Shown piece by piece: positions 20,024 through 30,327 of a stretch of 64,000 nt of DNA. Position 1 is the first letter of the stretch; each line of letters opens with the position of its first letter. Below the pieces are notes generated by a model. The model searched no databases. It was not told the origin of the DNA and was given only the letters and a program-made list of their open reading frames with translations. Origin of the DNA: Saccharibacillus soli. Its GTDB lineage: Bacteria > Bacillota > Bacilli > Paenibacillales > Paenibacillaceae. The translations under genes were made by a program, and so were the position numbers. The stretch lies in the NCBI GenBank assembly GCA_002189105.1, contig NIOB01000006.1:682001-746000 (forward strand), in the 5' to 3' direction.

Positions 20024-20854
20024 TTAACGATTAACGACTCGCTCCAGATGCACAGTCAAATACAGCATCTCCTCATTCGTCAGCTCATGATTGTATTCCT
20101 TGAGCACAAAATGGCGAATTTTCTCTGTGCAGCGTGCAGCATCGGGATGTTTTTCTCGAATGGCTTCGTAGAGATGATCGTAATTGTTTTCATAATGGGC
20201 GCCCTTGAAGACGCGTTGGGCGAAAAATTTGAGGTGGGTGATGAAGCGGAAGTAGCTGAGTGACTCTTCATCGAATTCGGTCTTAAAATGATATTTGACG
20301 ATATTGATGATCTGCTGCATAAACTTGGTGATGTTCATGGTAGTGGAGACTTCTTCGTTCATCTCGGCGTTCACGATATGAATGGCGATAAAGGCCGCTT
20401 CGTCTTCGGGCAGTTCCAGCTCCAACTTTTCACGGATCTGATCCAACATGCGCAGCCCGATACGGAATTCATCTTTGTAGAGCTGTTTGACTTCCCACAG
20501 CAGCGCGTTCTTGATCTCAATGCCTTCGCGGTGACGCTCAATGGCAAAATTCACGTGATCCGTCAGTGAAACGTAGAGATTTTCATTCAGTTTGCGCGAG
20601 AGCGTCTTCTTCGCATAATCAATGATCTCTTCGACGATGACGATCAATTCGATCGGGACTTCCCGCAGCAGCATTTTGAAGTTGTCGGTCGTCTGCTGAT
20701 TTTTGAGCGCAAACACTTTCTGTACATTCCGTTCATCCACTACATCTCCCGGCTTCTTCTTGAACGCGATGCCCCGTCCCATGACGACCAGTTCCGTTCC
20801 ATCATTCTGATAGACGCTGATGACGTTATTGTTAATGACCTTGGCGATTTTCAC
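20024..20854 (-). CDS. licT: BglG/LicT family transcriptional antiterminator
   Basis: 276 residues, the family length. The N-terminal RNA-binding domain reads KIAKVINNNVISVYQNDGTE, with GRGIAFKKKPGD. Two PTS regulation domains follow (about 65-170 and 172-276), carrying the regulatory histidines, for example in LTDHVNFAIERH and FIAIHIVNAEMNEE. The frame opens at 20911, but a GTG at 20854 preceded nine bases away by GAGGGGGG gives the conserved start. It binds the RAT sequences before bglA, bglP and its own gene. PTS-dependent phosphorylation normally switches it, inactive when the permease has no substrate. Confidence 0.95.
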   Translation of the reverse strand: MKIAKVINNNVISVYQNDGTELVVMGRGIAFKKKPGDVVDERNVQKVFALKNQQTTDNFKMLLREVPIELIVIVEEIIDYAKKTLSRKLNENLYVSLTDHVNFAIERHREGIEIKNALLWEVKQLYKDEFRIGLRMLDQIREKLELELPEDEAAFIAIHIVNAEMNEEVSTTMNITKFMQQIINIVKYHFKTEFDEESLSYFRFITHLKFFAQRVFKGAHYENNYDHLYEAIREKHPDAARCTEKIRHFVLKEYNHELTNEEMLYLTVHLERVVNR

Positions 20855-20899
20855 GCGGCGTCCCCCCTCGCTCTCTATCTGTATCTCCATTGTAGAACA

Positions 20900-21005
20900 C
20901 AAAAAACCCAAGACACAACAAGATACGCAAGACCCGATGTCGATCTGAGGTGGGTTTGCTTGTCGCGTCTCAGGTTTTGCCTGCTGATCCGAGCAGTAAC
21001 AATCC
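20900..21005 (-). promoter_or_regulatory. RAT and terminator before licT (autoregulation)
   Basis: The RAT is the complement of 20973-21005 (GGATTGTTACTG at one end, GGCAAAACC at the other), with a stem insert longer than usual. It overlaps a terminator whose arms are AACCTGAGACGCGACAAG and CTTGTTGTGTCTTGGGTT, followed by T. LicT would therefore control its own synthesis. Confidence 0.9.
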
Positions 21006-21029
21006 TGTGCAAGTCATTTGGTTACAATC

Positions 21030-21066
21030 AGTGTAAAGCCGGAGGGTAGGTTTGTCAACGCTTTCA
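21030..21066 (-). promoter_or_regulatory. licT promoter overlapped by a cre site
   Basis: Minus strand TTGACA-N17-TACACT. TGAAAGCGTTGACA, a 14 of 14 match to the CcpA cre consensus, overlaps the -35 box, so glucose repression through CcpA is very likely. Confidence 0.82.
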
Positions 21067-21170
21067 GCAGGGTTAATTGGGCAGTCTGGGCACATGCAAA
21101 AACAGGAAAAAGCGGCTCCGAAAAATCGAAGCCGCGCTTTCTTCTGATGCTTGAAGTCCGGGCGATCTGC

Positions 21171-22743
<1,573 letters not shown>

Positions 22744-22769
22744 TAAAAAGTGATTCAATTGATATTCAA

Positions 22770-22798
22770 ACTGTAGCAAGGAAACGTAGTCGTGTCAA
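22770..22798 (-). promoter_or_regulatory. bglA promoter
   Basis: Minus strand TTGACA-N17-TACAGT, directly before the RAT-like site and just downstream of the stop of the CGNR gene. Confidence 0.75.
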
Positions 22799-22814
22799 TT
22801 TGCGATCTGCCGCG

Positions 22815-23351
22815 TCAGTGTTTGTCACGATGCCGTCTGACTCGGGCCACATTGCCGCAGGTGTCACTGCTGCACCACTGCCGCCGTCCATTTTTTGTGT
22901 CATCATAGAACACCCACTTGCATACACTGTTTCGGCAAATTTTGACCCGATTGATTCGCTGATCGGCCAACAAATCTGCAAAAGATAAAGCAGCCTCGGC
23001 CAAAAAAGCAGCCCAATCCAATGCCACAGGTCGGTAGGTCAGTGCATACCCATTGTCATTAGAAACCAGGTCCGGCGTTCGCAGTGAACCCGCCATATAA
23101 GCGTTAAGCTGTGTCAACTGAGCTTCTGTGACCGTTTCGCCGGCTGTTGTGCGATCAAGCATTTCCCGCAGCAGAGTCCTCAGCGCCTTGAGTCGTTCAA
23201 TCTGTTTGCCGTCTGGAGATACAGGGAACGACCAATACGATAGAAAGGCGTCTAGCCAATCTGTGCGATCCAGCCGATCTTCGGATCTTTTGCCCAGATG
23301 GTCATACCACATGGAGTTGACCACTTCGACAGCCAGTATACGTGCACTCAC
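22815..23351 (-). CDS. CGNR zinc-finger regulator (ABATE-type)
   Basis: 178 residues. The N-terminal half fits the ABATE domain (AVEVVNSMWYDH near the start). The C-terminus is a CGNR zinc ribbon: ICRNSVCKWVFYDDTKNG, then QWCSSDTCGNVARVRRHRDK. The family is thought to regulate transcription. The ATG at 23369 lies on the ribosome site itself, so the GTG nine bases after AGGAGG (23351) is preferred. It is divergent from an MFS exporter, with a repeated ATGTAATG motif between them, so it is probably that gene's repressor and autoregulated. Confidence 0.88.
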   Translation of the reverse strand: MSARILAVEVVNSMWYDHLGKRSEDRLDRTDWLDAFLSYWSFPVSPDGKQIERLKALRTLLREMLDRTTAGETVTEAQLTQLNAYMAGSLRTPDLVSNDNGYALTYRPVALDWAAFLAEAALSFADLLADQRINRVKICRNSVCKWVFYDDTKNGRRQWCSSDTCGNVARVRRHRDKH

Positions 23352-23396
23352 TGCATCTTGCCTCCTCATTTCATGGTTGCTTTTATTCAGTTTAGC

Positions 23397-23485
23397 ATGT
23401 AATGTGTAAAAAACAAATAACGCGTTACTTGGGTCTTATTTTTTTGTGCCAATGTAATGCTTAAAAATAAATTAAGACATTACAT
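23397..23485. promoter_or_regulatory. Three ATGTAATG repeats, candidate CGNR operator
   Basis: ATGTAATG at 23397-23404 and 23452-23459, and its complement CATTACAT at 23478-23485. The last two are the arms of a larger dyad extended by CTTAA/TTAAG. They lie between the divergent CGNR and MFS genes. Operator role is inferred. Confidence 0.55.
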
Positions 23486-23503
23486 AGAGGGTGGGGAAGG
23501 ATC

Positions 23504-24790
23504 GTGAAAGTGAAAAGACAAGCTGGAGCAGCGGGGTTATGGAGGAATCCGGATTTTGCCGTGTTTTGGTTAGGAGAAACGCTGGCTATGTTCGGGGGAC
23601 GAATTACAGCGCTGGCTATTCCGTTGGTCGCTGCCTTAACACTTGGTGCGGCACCGCTTCAAATGGGGATGCTCAATGCCATTCAGATCCTGCCTTACCT
23701 GCTGTTAGCCCTTCCGGCAGGGGTATGGATGGATCGCGTTCGCAAACGTCCGCTCATGCTGGCAGCCAATCTGATCCGCGCGCTGCTCCTGGCCTGTATT
23801 CCTGTAACCTATGTGCTGGGTCTGCTCGGTATGAATATGTTATATGCGTGCGCATTCGGAATCGGCGCCTGTACACTGATCTTCGATTTGGCGTATCAGA
23901 CGTACTTGCCATCGCTGGTAGGCACAGAGGAGTTGGTGGAGGGCAACAGCAAGCTGGAGATCAGCCGCTCGGCTGCCGAGATTGCCGGACCCGGATTGGC
24001 CGGAGCCTTGATCGGGATTCTGGCTGCGCCTTTTGCCATTCTTGTTCATTCTGCGATGATGTTGATTTCCGCTGTCTCGATCAGCTTGATTCGCCGCGCA
24101 GAACCTGCGCCTGAACCTCGCTCCTCTCAATCGTTCGGTGCAGAGATTGGGGCTGGTCTGCTGCTTGTGTTTCGCAATCCTTATCTCAAAGCGGTAGCGG
24201 GAGAAGCCGCCACCTATAACTTCTTCAGTCAGGTCACCTGGTCCGTGATGATTCTGTACATCACCCGCAATCTGGGCATGGGTGCCGCACAACTTGGCCT
24301 CATCACGGGCATAGCAGGAGCCGGTTCCATTCTCGGTTCGCTTACGGCAGGGCCGTTGGCCAAGCGTTTCCGGCTCGGGCCAGTGGTCTTCGGATCGATG
24401 CTTCTTGGCTGCGGCGCTCCGATTCTCGTTCTGGTGGCTTCGGACTCCGGCTTATTTTCCTCAGCGATGCTGCTCGTTTCTTTTTTCCTCAGCGGCGCAG
24501 GCATCGTCATCTCCAACATTCATGCCGTCAGTCTTCGACAGACGGTAACTCCTGGTCATCTGCTCGGACGGATGAACGCCAGCTATCGCTTCGTGGTCAC
24601 TGGTGTCGCTCCGCTTGGAGCGTTGCTGGGCGGATGGCTGGGTTCAACATTCGGACTGCAAACGACCTTGATCGTGGGGGCGATTGGCACGCTGCTGGCT
24701 TTGGCATGGATCTTGGGGTCGCCCATCCCCGGTCTGTCTGCCTTACCCCGCGCAGAATCAGACGAGATATTTCACAAAACGATCAAATAA
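23504..24790 (+). CDS. MFS transporter, probable exporter
   Basis: 428 residues with about 12 hydrophobic segments. A typical MFS loop, DRVRKRPLMLAANLIRALLL, lies between segments 2 and 3, and GPLAKRFRLGPVVFGSML is its echo in the second half. The pattern is that of the EntS/MFS_3-like drug and siderophore exporters. The GTG at 23504 has GGGGAAGG before it. It is divergent from the CGNR regulator, which fits an inducible efflux system. Substrate unknown. Confidence 0.88.
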   Translation: MKVKRQAGAAGLWRNPDFAVFWLGETLAMFGGRITALAIPLVAALTLGAAPLQMGMLNAIQILPYLLLALPAGVWMDRVRKRPLMLAANLIRALLLACIPVTYVLGLLGMNMLYACAFGIGACTLIFDLAYQTYLPSLVGTEELVEGNSKLEISRSAAEIAGPGLAGALIGILAAPFAILVHSAMMLISAVSISLIRRAEPAPEPRSSQSFGAEIGAGLLLVFRNPYLKAVAGEAATYNFFSQVTWSVMILYITRNLGMGAAQLGLITGIAGAGSILGSLTAGPLAKRFRLGPVVFGSMLLGCGAPILVLVASDSGLFSSAMLLVSFFLSGAGIVISNIHAVSLRQTVTPGHLLGRMNASYRFVVTGVAPLGALLGGWLGSTFGLQTTLIVGAIGTLLALAWILGSPIPGLSALPRAESDEIFHKTIK

Positions 24791-24880
24791 TGCTAGCGCT
24801 TTCTTGTTTCGTTCCTATATATTAAGGTTTGTGAGGCAACTTCTAAATTTGGGTGGGTTTAAAGAAGGGAAGACAGGTCT

Positions 24881-25942
24881 ATGACTAACGAAAAAAACGT
24901 TCATCTGGTTATTGTCGGCTTCGGCGGAATGGGCAGCTATCACACGCAGTTGGTTGAACAAGCGGAAGGTATCGTCGTTCATGGCGCTTACGATCCGATT
25001 CCATACCGGATGGAACTGGCCAGCAGTCGGGGCATCCGGAAGTACGAGAGCTTTGAAGCGGTATTGAGTGACAGCGAAGTGGATGTCGTGCTGATTGCCA
25101 CACCGAATGATGTACATAAAGAGCTGTCGATCGCAGCGCTTCGGGCAGGGAAACATGTCATCTGCGAGAAGCCGGTGACGGTCACCAGCGCGGAACTTCT
25201 GGAGATCATGCAGGTGGCCGAAGAGACCCAGCGAATCTTCACCGTACACCAGAATCGTCGTTGGGATGAAGACTTCCTGATGATTAAGGATCTGATGGCG
25301 CACAAAAAGATCGGCGAAGTCTTCCACCTGGAATCCCGCGTTCAGGGAGCGAATGGAATTCCCGGCGATTGGCGTCAGCTCAAAGCCTACGGCGGCGGCA
25401 TGCTGCTCGATTGGGGTGTGCATCTGCTGGATCAACTGCTGCTGCTCACGGACAGCAAGGTCGAGAGTGTCTATGCCGATCTCAGCTACGTACTGGGCAC
25501 TGAAGTGGATGACGGCTTCACGTCGATCATCAAGTTCAAGGATGGACTGACGGCAGTGATCGAAGTGGGAACGACCAACTACGTCAAGCTTCCGCGCTGG
25601 TATGTCAAAGGAACCGAAGGTGCAGCCGTCATCCGCGATTGGGACCTCAGCGGGGAGATTGTAACACGCAATCTCGAAGTGGAACATGTGGAGCCTAAGC
25701 CAATCCAGGCGGGGAAAGGGCTGACCAAGACGATGGCGCCGCCTTCGGAGGAGTCTACCATTCGGCGTCCATTCGAGAAGGTGGAAGACCTGTCCGACGG
25801 CTTCTATACGAACTTTGTCGCTGCGCTGAACGGCGCTTCCCGTCAGGCTGTGCCGAACGATCAGGTGCATCGTGTGCTGACGCTGATCGAGGCGATTTTT
25901 GAAGCGGCAGAGAGCCGTTCGATCATCATGCGCGAGATCTGA
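24881..25942 (+). CDS. Gfo/Idh/MocA family oxidoreductase
   Basis: 353 residues. The NAD(P)-binding fold starts VIVGFGGMGSYHTQLVEQA. The family signature CEKPVTVTSAELLEI holds the conserved lysine, and the active-site helix reads GGGMLLDWGVHLLDQLL with the catalytic Asp and His. It acts on sugars, inositols or related polyols, in the cytoplasm. It stands alone, followed by a terminator, so its pathway is not indicated. Confidence 0.92.
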   Translation: MTNEKNVHLVIVGFGGMGSYHTQLVEQAEGIVVHGAYDPIPYRMELASSRGIRKYESFEAVLSDSEVDVVLIATPNDVHKELSIAALRAGKHVICEKPVTVTSAELLEIMQVAEETQRIFTVHQNRRWDEDFLMIKDLMAHKKIGEVFHLESRVQGANGIPGDWRQLKAYGGGMLLDWGVHLLDQLLLLTDSKVESVYADLSYVLGTEVDDGFTSIIKFKDGLTAVIEVGTTNYVKLPRWYVKGTEGAAVIRDWDLSGEIVTRNLEVEHVEPKPIQAGKGLTKTMAPPSEESTIRRPFEKVEDLSDGFYTNFVAALNGASRQAVPNDQVHRVLTLIEAIFEAAESRSIIMREI

Positions 25943-25992
25943 TTCCGCTCTCCACCAATCCTGGTATACCTTTTATCGGATCGGAAAATCAC

Positions 25993-26030
25993 AAACAGCC
26001 CTTCGCCGTGTCATCGGGGAAGGGCTGTTT
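25993..26030 (+). terminator. Terminator between the dehydrogenase and the GntR gene
   Basis: AAACAGCCCTTC and GAAGGGCTGTTT, a 12-bp perfect stem between convergent genes. Confidence 0.75.
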
Positions 26031-26086
26031 CGCTGCGGTCGCATATCAAAGCGGAAGCTGGGCTTGAAACAGTTAAAAGCCGTCGA

Positions 26087-26767
26087 TCAAGATTGCCGGA
26101 CCAGGTTCAGCAGCAGAGGGACATCGCGGGTTGAACCCACCGAGATGATCGTTTTGCCGGCTTCGTCAGCGAACTTTTTCATCTTCTCTGCAAGATCGGA
26201 TCGGGTGACGATGACGTCGGACTCGCGGATGGCGTCCATCGCTTCACTTTCCGACAGAAGCGAAATGTCCAGGCTTCGGATCTCCGCAGAGGTCAAGCGG
26301 CGGATCTCATCCAGATAAAATACACAGGAGCTGTCCGTGCATTCAATGAACAGATAGCGGGGCGCAGCCTTTCGGCGCTGTCCGAACAGCTGGACATAAG
26401 CGAAGCCGGAGAGCAGCAGATCATGAATGGCAAGATCGGCTTCCCGTGCCTGACTCAGCATAGTCTCTACAAAATCAAAATGCGGATTCTGCGCCTTGAA
26501 ACGTGAGATTTCGGGTTCACCCGCAACCTGTGTGCCCCGCCCCTTTTGCATGAGCAGCAACCCGTCTTCTTTTAACTGCGTGTACACGCTCTGAATCGTA
26601 TTGCGATTAATGGAGAGCTGCTCCGCCAATTGATTGGTTGAAGGGAGCGAGTCGCCAGGCTTGAGCAGGTCTTTGCCGATCAGCCACTTGATCTGTTCCT
26701 TGATCTGCACATGAATGGGCAGTGGCGAATGAGGATCGACCTTGAAGAGTGCATCGGAATGTTCCAT
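26087..26767 (-). CDS. GntR family transcriptional regulator
   Basis: About 226 residues. The winged-helix domain (about 15-80) reads LPIHVQIKEQIKWLIGKDLL, then LPSTNQLAEQLSINRNTIQS and GLLLMQKGRGTQV, typical of GntR. The C-terminal domain (about 100-226) contains no UTRA or FCD signature I can recognise. A GTG at 26779 is an alternative start, but the ATG at 26767 has GGTG nine bases before it. Its promoter faces that of the thioredoxin pair across a TTAACTAGTTAA palindrome, so it may control both. Confidence 0.85.
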   Translation of the reverse strand: MEHSDALFKVDPHSPLPIHVQIKEQIKWLIGKDLLKPGDSLPSTNQLAEQLSINRNTIQSVYTQLKEDGLLLMQKGRGTQVAGEPEISRFKAQNPHFDFVETMLSQAREADLAIHDLLLSGFAYVQLFGQRRKAAPRYLFIECTDSSCVFYLDEIRRLTSAEIRSLDISLLSESEAMDAIRESDVIVTRSDLAEKMKKFADEAGKTIISVGSTRDVPLLLNLVRQS

Positions 26768-26815
26768 ATCAGCCTGCACCTGCTTTCTTAATTGACTAGG
26801 GATCTAGATATTTAA

Positions 26816-26844
26816 AGTGTAGAAAAGAAGGGCTTGAAAATCAA
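26816..26844 (-). promoter_or_regulatory. Promoter of the GntR gene
   Basis: Minus strand TTGATT-N17-TACACT, about 50 bases before the start codon. Confidence 0.6.
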
Positions 26845-26880
26845 GCAGCTGCTTAAAAAAAGCTTGATCTTACAACGCTG

Positions 26881-26909
26881 TTGACAATTATTAAAGGAAG
26901 GATTATTCT
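26881..26909 (+). promoter_or_regulatory. Promoter of the thioredoxin pair
   Basis: TTGACA-N17-TATTCT. The perfect 12-base palindrome TTAACTAGTTAA sits just downstream at 26928-26939, where a repressor would block elongation or initiation. Confidence 0.7.
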
Positions 26910-26981
26910 GTATACATAAATGATTATTTAACTAGTTAATTGAAATAAGGTGAATGTAAGTACGCGCAAGGGGGATTCGGG

Positions 26982-27329
26982 ATGAAAGAAGTTCATGAGT
27001 TGAGGACGATTCAGGCGGTGGATGATTTTGTCGAGGAGCATGCTCTTAGCTTTCTTTATGTATCAACGCCGGAGTGCAGCACCTGTCATGCGCTGCTGCC
27101 CAAGCTTCGTGAACTTTTGACTGATTATCCCTCGATCTCATTCGGCCATATCAATGCAGCCGAGGTTGAAGAAGTCGCAGAACGATTTCTGATTCTGGCG
27201 GCACCGATTATGCTGCTGATGATCGAAGGCCGAGAGTATTTGCGTGAAGATCGTTTCGTCCGGTTTGGTCTTTTGCAGGAGAAGCTGGATCGTATTCAGG
27301 AGCTGTACAGCGAAGTACAGCCATCCTAA
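26982..27329 (+). CDS. Thioredoxin-like protein with CSTC motif
   Basis: 115 residues with a thioredoxin fold. FLYVSTPECSTCHALLPKLR carries the CxxC redox site (CSTC), and the conserved cis-proline is in LAAPIMLLMIEG. The motif differs from the WCGPC of true thioredoxin, so it is probably a specialised disulfide reductase or bacillithiol-linked protein. GGGGG lies before the ATG. It is 28 bases upstream of trxA in one operon. Confidence 0.85.
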   Translation: MKEVHELRTIQAVDDFVEEHALSFLYVSTPECSTCHALLPKLRELLTDYPSISFGHINAAEVEEVAERFLILAAPIMLLMIEGREYLREDRFVRFGLLQEKLDRIQELYSEVQPS

Positions 27330-27357
27330 TCTATTATCGATATTGGAGGAATAGCAC

Positions 27358-27672
27358 ATGGCCGTAACCCATACAACCGATCAGACTTTTATGACCGATA
27401 TTCAAGAGGGCTTAACGTTAGTAGATTTCTGGGCACCGTGGTGCGGACCTTGCCGTATGATCGCCCCGATCCTGGATGAGCTGGATGGTGAGCTGTCTGG
27501 CTCCGCCAAGATCGCCAAGCTGAACGTCGATGAGAACCCCGGCGTATCCAGTGCCTTGAAGGTAATGAGCATCCCGACCCTGATCCTGTTCAAGGATGGC
27601 CAGCCGGTAGAAGGCATGGTCGGCGTGCAGAGCAAGGCGGCGCTCAAGCAGTTGATTGAGAAGCATCAGTGA
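27358..27672 (+). CDS. trxA: Thioredoxin
   Basis: 104 residues, full thioredoxin length. VDFWAPWCGPCRMIAPILDE holds the WCGPC active site, and the cis-proline is in SIPTLILFKDGQ. It is the general cytoplasmic disulfide reductant, reduced by thioredoxin reductase (not in the window). A good ribosome site (GGAGG) precedes the ATG. Whether it is the main or an accessory TrxA cannot be decided. Confidence 0.95.
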   Translation: MAVTHTTDQTFMTDIQEGLTLVDFWAPWCGPCRMIAPILDELDGELSGSAKIAKLNVDENPGVSSALKVMSIPTLILFKDGQPVEGMVGVQSKAALKQLIEKHQ

Positions 27673-27701
27673 GCAGAATTGATATTTGTTGAATGAAAAG
27701 A

Positions 27702-27743
27702 AAGAGCCAGAGTCCGATTATGAGGACTTTGGCTCTTTTTTAT
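27702..27743 (+). terminator. Terminator after trxA
   Basis: AAAGAGCCA.AGTCC and GGACTTTGGCTCTTTTTT form the stem and T run. Confidence 0.8.
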
Positions 27744-27771
27744 GAAGCGAGCAGCACTTAAATAATGTGAG

Positions 27772-30327
27772 TTACAGCGGCGGATAGAGTGCAGGGATAA
27801 CAGCAGAAGCGGCTTCCGAAGGTCGAACGCCCGACCTACTCACTAACGATCCAGGACCTAATAATATAGGAACTCCCGTCGAAGGAATAACGGCATCGCT
27901 GCCCAACGTTACTGTAAAGGTTCGCCCGTATGAAGAGTTGTTCGGCATCCCTACATCTGTGCTCAACGTTGCTCCTGATCCGAATGTAAAACGTTCATCA
28001 GAAGAAGGAGAGGCTTGCTTCAGAGCATCTTCCAGCGCTTCCAACATGAAGATGTCCACCCAGCCCATAGGCTCTTTCAGTTGATCTTGAGAATCATATT
28101 TTTGGACAAACGTATTGAGCGTGAAGGTGATTTGATCTCCTTGGTCATAAATATAGGGCTTGTTCTCGGCCGTTTCATGCTGCTTTTGAGTCACCGAGAG
28201 GAGGGTTGGAACAGTCTTATCGATCAAGAAATAAGTCACAGTTTGATGACCTGCCTGGTCTTTGACTGTAAGGCGATAGGAACCTTCTTCCGAAATGACC
28301 TCTCCCAGCTTATAGTTCTCTACTGGGTAGAGATACTCTTTCATACTGTAATCGATGCCTGATTGTGTAGAGCGTACAAGCTCGACATCTGTAATATCCG
28401 TGTCCGCAGATACAGGTGTCAACGAAGAAGACGAAATGAATGGTTGAGCTTGGGATCGAACGGGAACTCCACCGATTAGAGGGGCCTGATCCAAGTTAGG
28501 GCCACTGCCGACTGCCTGTTTTTGTTCAAAGAACTGATCGGCATCGAATTCATTAATCTGTATGTTAGCCTGTCTACCGATGGCTCGAGATACGATTTTA
28601 AAGGTGCTGCTGCTAACGGGTTCCGCGAAGGCCTGAACATTACTGCGCTCCAACTGAAGATTAAGAGCATCAGTCAGCTCTTGGATTTCATAAAAGTGCT
28701 CATCCAGCAGCAATGTTGTAGTGGAGGTTCCGTCACTGACTTGGAACGACTTGCTTTTGACTTCCCCTTCTTTTTTTACATACGTACCAGGCTTGAACAA
28801 GCGGCTGTCGCTATTGGCTGTCACCGTGACCTTGGCTGTTTTGTCCCAGTTGGGCTGATCGAAATAAATTTCAATCGTTTTTGGATCAGCAGCCACCGCG
28901 AAGAAAGGGGCACCGGGGGTTTGAGTGATGCTGCTTGCCAACTCAGTCAGCGATCGATACTTCTTATCTAGATGGATTACGATGGGAGCTTCTTCATCAA
29001 TCGCAAGCTCAATGATTGTACTATGGTCGCTGCTGATGGTAGATTCATAAGTGGTGTTTGCAAAGAAATCGTTGACATTCGTTCCTCCGAACGTGAGCTT
29101 TCCGCCGTACGCAAACGATTCTCGTGATACGACGATTGTAGTGGGGTCTTGACCAAGTTTGGCAGAAGCATCCACATGCTCTGAAGTCAGCTGTTGATTG
29201 ATGATGTCAACAATTTCTCGAAGATCAGGATAATAGCCTGGCAACTCAATGGTGGCTGTTGCACGCCCGTCGCTGATCGTGAATGATTTTGGATTAGATA
29301 TAAAATCTGAATCAAGCAGTGCTTTTGAAGAAGCGGAGGCCAAAACCCCTTCGATATTAAAGTCCAGATTGTCGATCGGCTCACTCACGAGGACAACGTA
29401 AGTGGGGAAAGTATTCTGAAAATCCATATTATCGAGCGTCTTGCTTACTACAACAGCTGGTAATGACTGTTCAATCGGTGTCGGAACCGTCGGTGCCGGC
29501 GAACCCCCTGTATCTCCTGAAGAAGGAGCAGGTGCGGGCGCAGGTGCAGGTACGGCAACAGGCGCGGATGTTGAAGGAACGGGTGTTGAAGTTCCAGGCT
29601 GCACAACGGCTGCAGGAGTTGAAGTATTTGGCTTTTCGGAAACGGTGGAAGAACCTTTGTCAGGCTCAGGCTGAACCGCTTGCTGTTTCTGCTTGTGCGC
29701 TCGAACGGCGACAATCGCTGTCTCTTGACGATTGGCTTTGACCGAAGGGCCGAAGGTTGAACCTGATCCTGTCATCAAGCCAGCTTTAAGAGCCGCCGCC
29801 ACGTAGGATGCTGACCAGTCATGAATCTGCTTGACGTCTTGAAATGAATTCAGCGTATTGCGATCTGCTTCAAGTGGCAGGCCCAATGCTTTGACGAAGA
29901 CGATCGCCAGCTGTTCACGGGTCATAACCGAACTCGGACCAAATGTACCATCGCCATATCCTTGCATGATTCCTGCCTTGCTTACTGCTTCAATATAACG
30001 AGCGCTCCATTGACCGGAAGGGACGTCACGGAATGGCAGAGCCGCTGCCGATTCCATAGGCAAATTCAGCAGCTGCATCAGAATTTTCGCCATTTCTTGA
30101 CGGGTGATCGGTTCATTTGGACGAAAATCCCCTTCTTGATTGCCTTCAAATAGCTCTAATTGTTGAGCCTGAAGAATCGAATCACGTGACCAGGAACCCG
30201 CTTGCTCCAGATCTTTGAACGACTTTGTTGATGCAGTCGTTGTGTCCGCACTCACCGATAATGGAGTGATTAAACTGGTTACTGCCAGCAATGAAGCTAG
30301 CATTTTTTTTGAAAAGCGCAATGTCAT
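27772..30327 (-). CDS. Surface protein with three N-terminal SLH domains and repeated C-terminal modules
   Basis: 851 residues. A signal peptide (cut near VSADT, about residue 26) is followed by three SLH domains (about 35-215), with FRPNEPITRQEMAKILM, GYGDGTFGPSSVMTREQLA and FGPSVKANRQET. They anchor it to cell-wall polymer. A Pro/Ala/Thr linker (about 225-290) leads to a large beta-rich region. In it the pattern S-x-x-ISDG-x-x-T, then Y-x-x-L-x-E-(I/L)-x-x-x-I/L, repeats about three times between 340 and 640; I do not recognise this module. The last 200 residues are unlike anything I know. The ATG at 30327 almost touches GGGGGAG, so the TTG six bases later may be the true start. Sequence suggests a structural or adhesive role. 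Confidence 0.85.
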   Translation of the reverse strand: MTLRFSKKMLASLLAVTSLITPLSVSADTTTASTKSFKDLEQAGSWSRDSILQAQQLELFEGNQEGDFRPNEPITRQEMAKILMQLLNLPMESAAALPFRDVPSGQWSARYIEAVSKAGIMQGYGDGTFGPSSVMTREQLAIVFVKALGLPLEADRNTLNSFQDVKQIHDWSASYVAAALKAGLMTGSGSTFGPSVKANRQETAIVAVRAHKQKQQAVQPEPDKGSSTVSEKPNTSTPAAVVQPGTSTPVPSTSAPVAVPAPAPAPAPSSGDTGGSPAPTVPTPIEQSLPAVVVSKTLDNMDFQNTFPTYVVLVSEPIDNLDFNIEGVLASASSKALLDSDFISNPKSFTISDGRATATIELPGYYPDLREIVDIINQQLTSEHVDASAKLGQDPTTIVVSRESFAYGGKLTFGGTNVNDFFANTTYESTISSDHSTIIELAIDEEAPIVIHLDKKYRSLTELASSITQTPGAPFFAVAADPKTIEIYFDQPNWDKTAKVTVTANSDSRLFKPGTYVKKEGEVKSKSFQVSDGTSTTTLLLDEHFYEIQELTDALNLQLERSNVQAFAEPVSSSTFKIVSRAIGRQANIQINEFDADQFFEQKQAVGSGPNLDQAPLIGGVPVRSQAQPFISSSSLTPVSADTDITDVELVRSTQSGIDYSMKEYLYPVENYKLGEVISEEGSYRLTVKDQAGHQTVTYFLIDKTVPTLLSVTQKQHETAENKPYIYDQGDQITFTLNTFVQKYDSQDQLKEPMGWVDIFMLEALEDALKQASPSSDERFTFGSGATLSTDVGMPNNSSYGRTFTVTLGSDAVIPSTGVPILLGPGSLVSRSGVRPSEAASAVIPALYPPL

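Noticed and set aside
29500-29680. Simple-sequence repeat as a phase-variation tract
   Set aside because: The repeat encodes the Pro/Ala linker of the SLH protein, is imperfect, and in-frame changes would only alter linker length.
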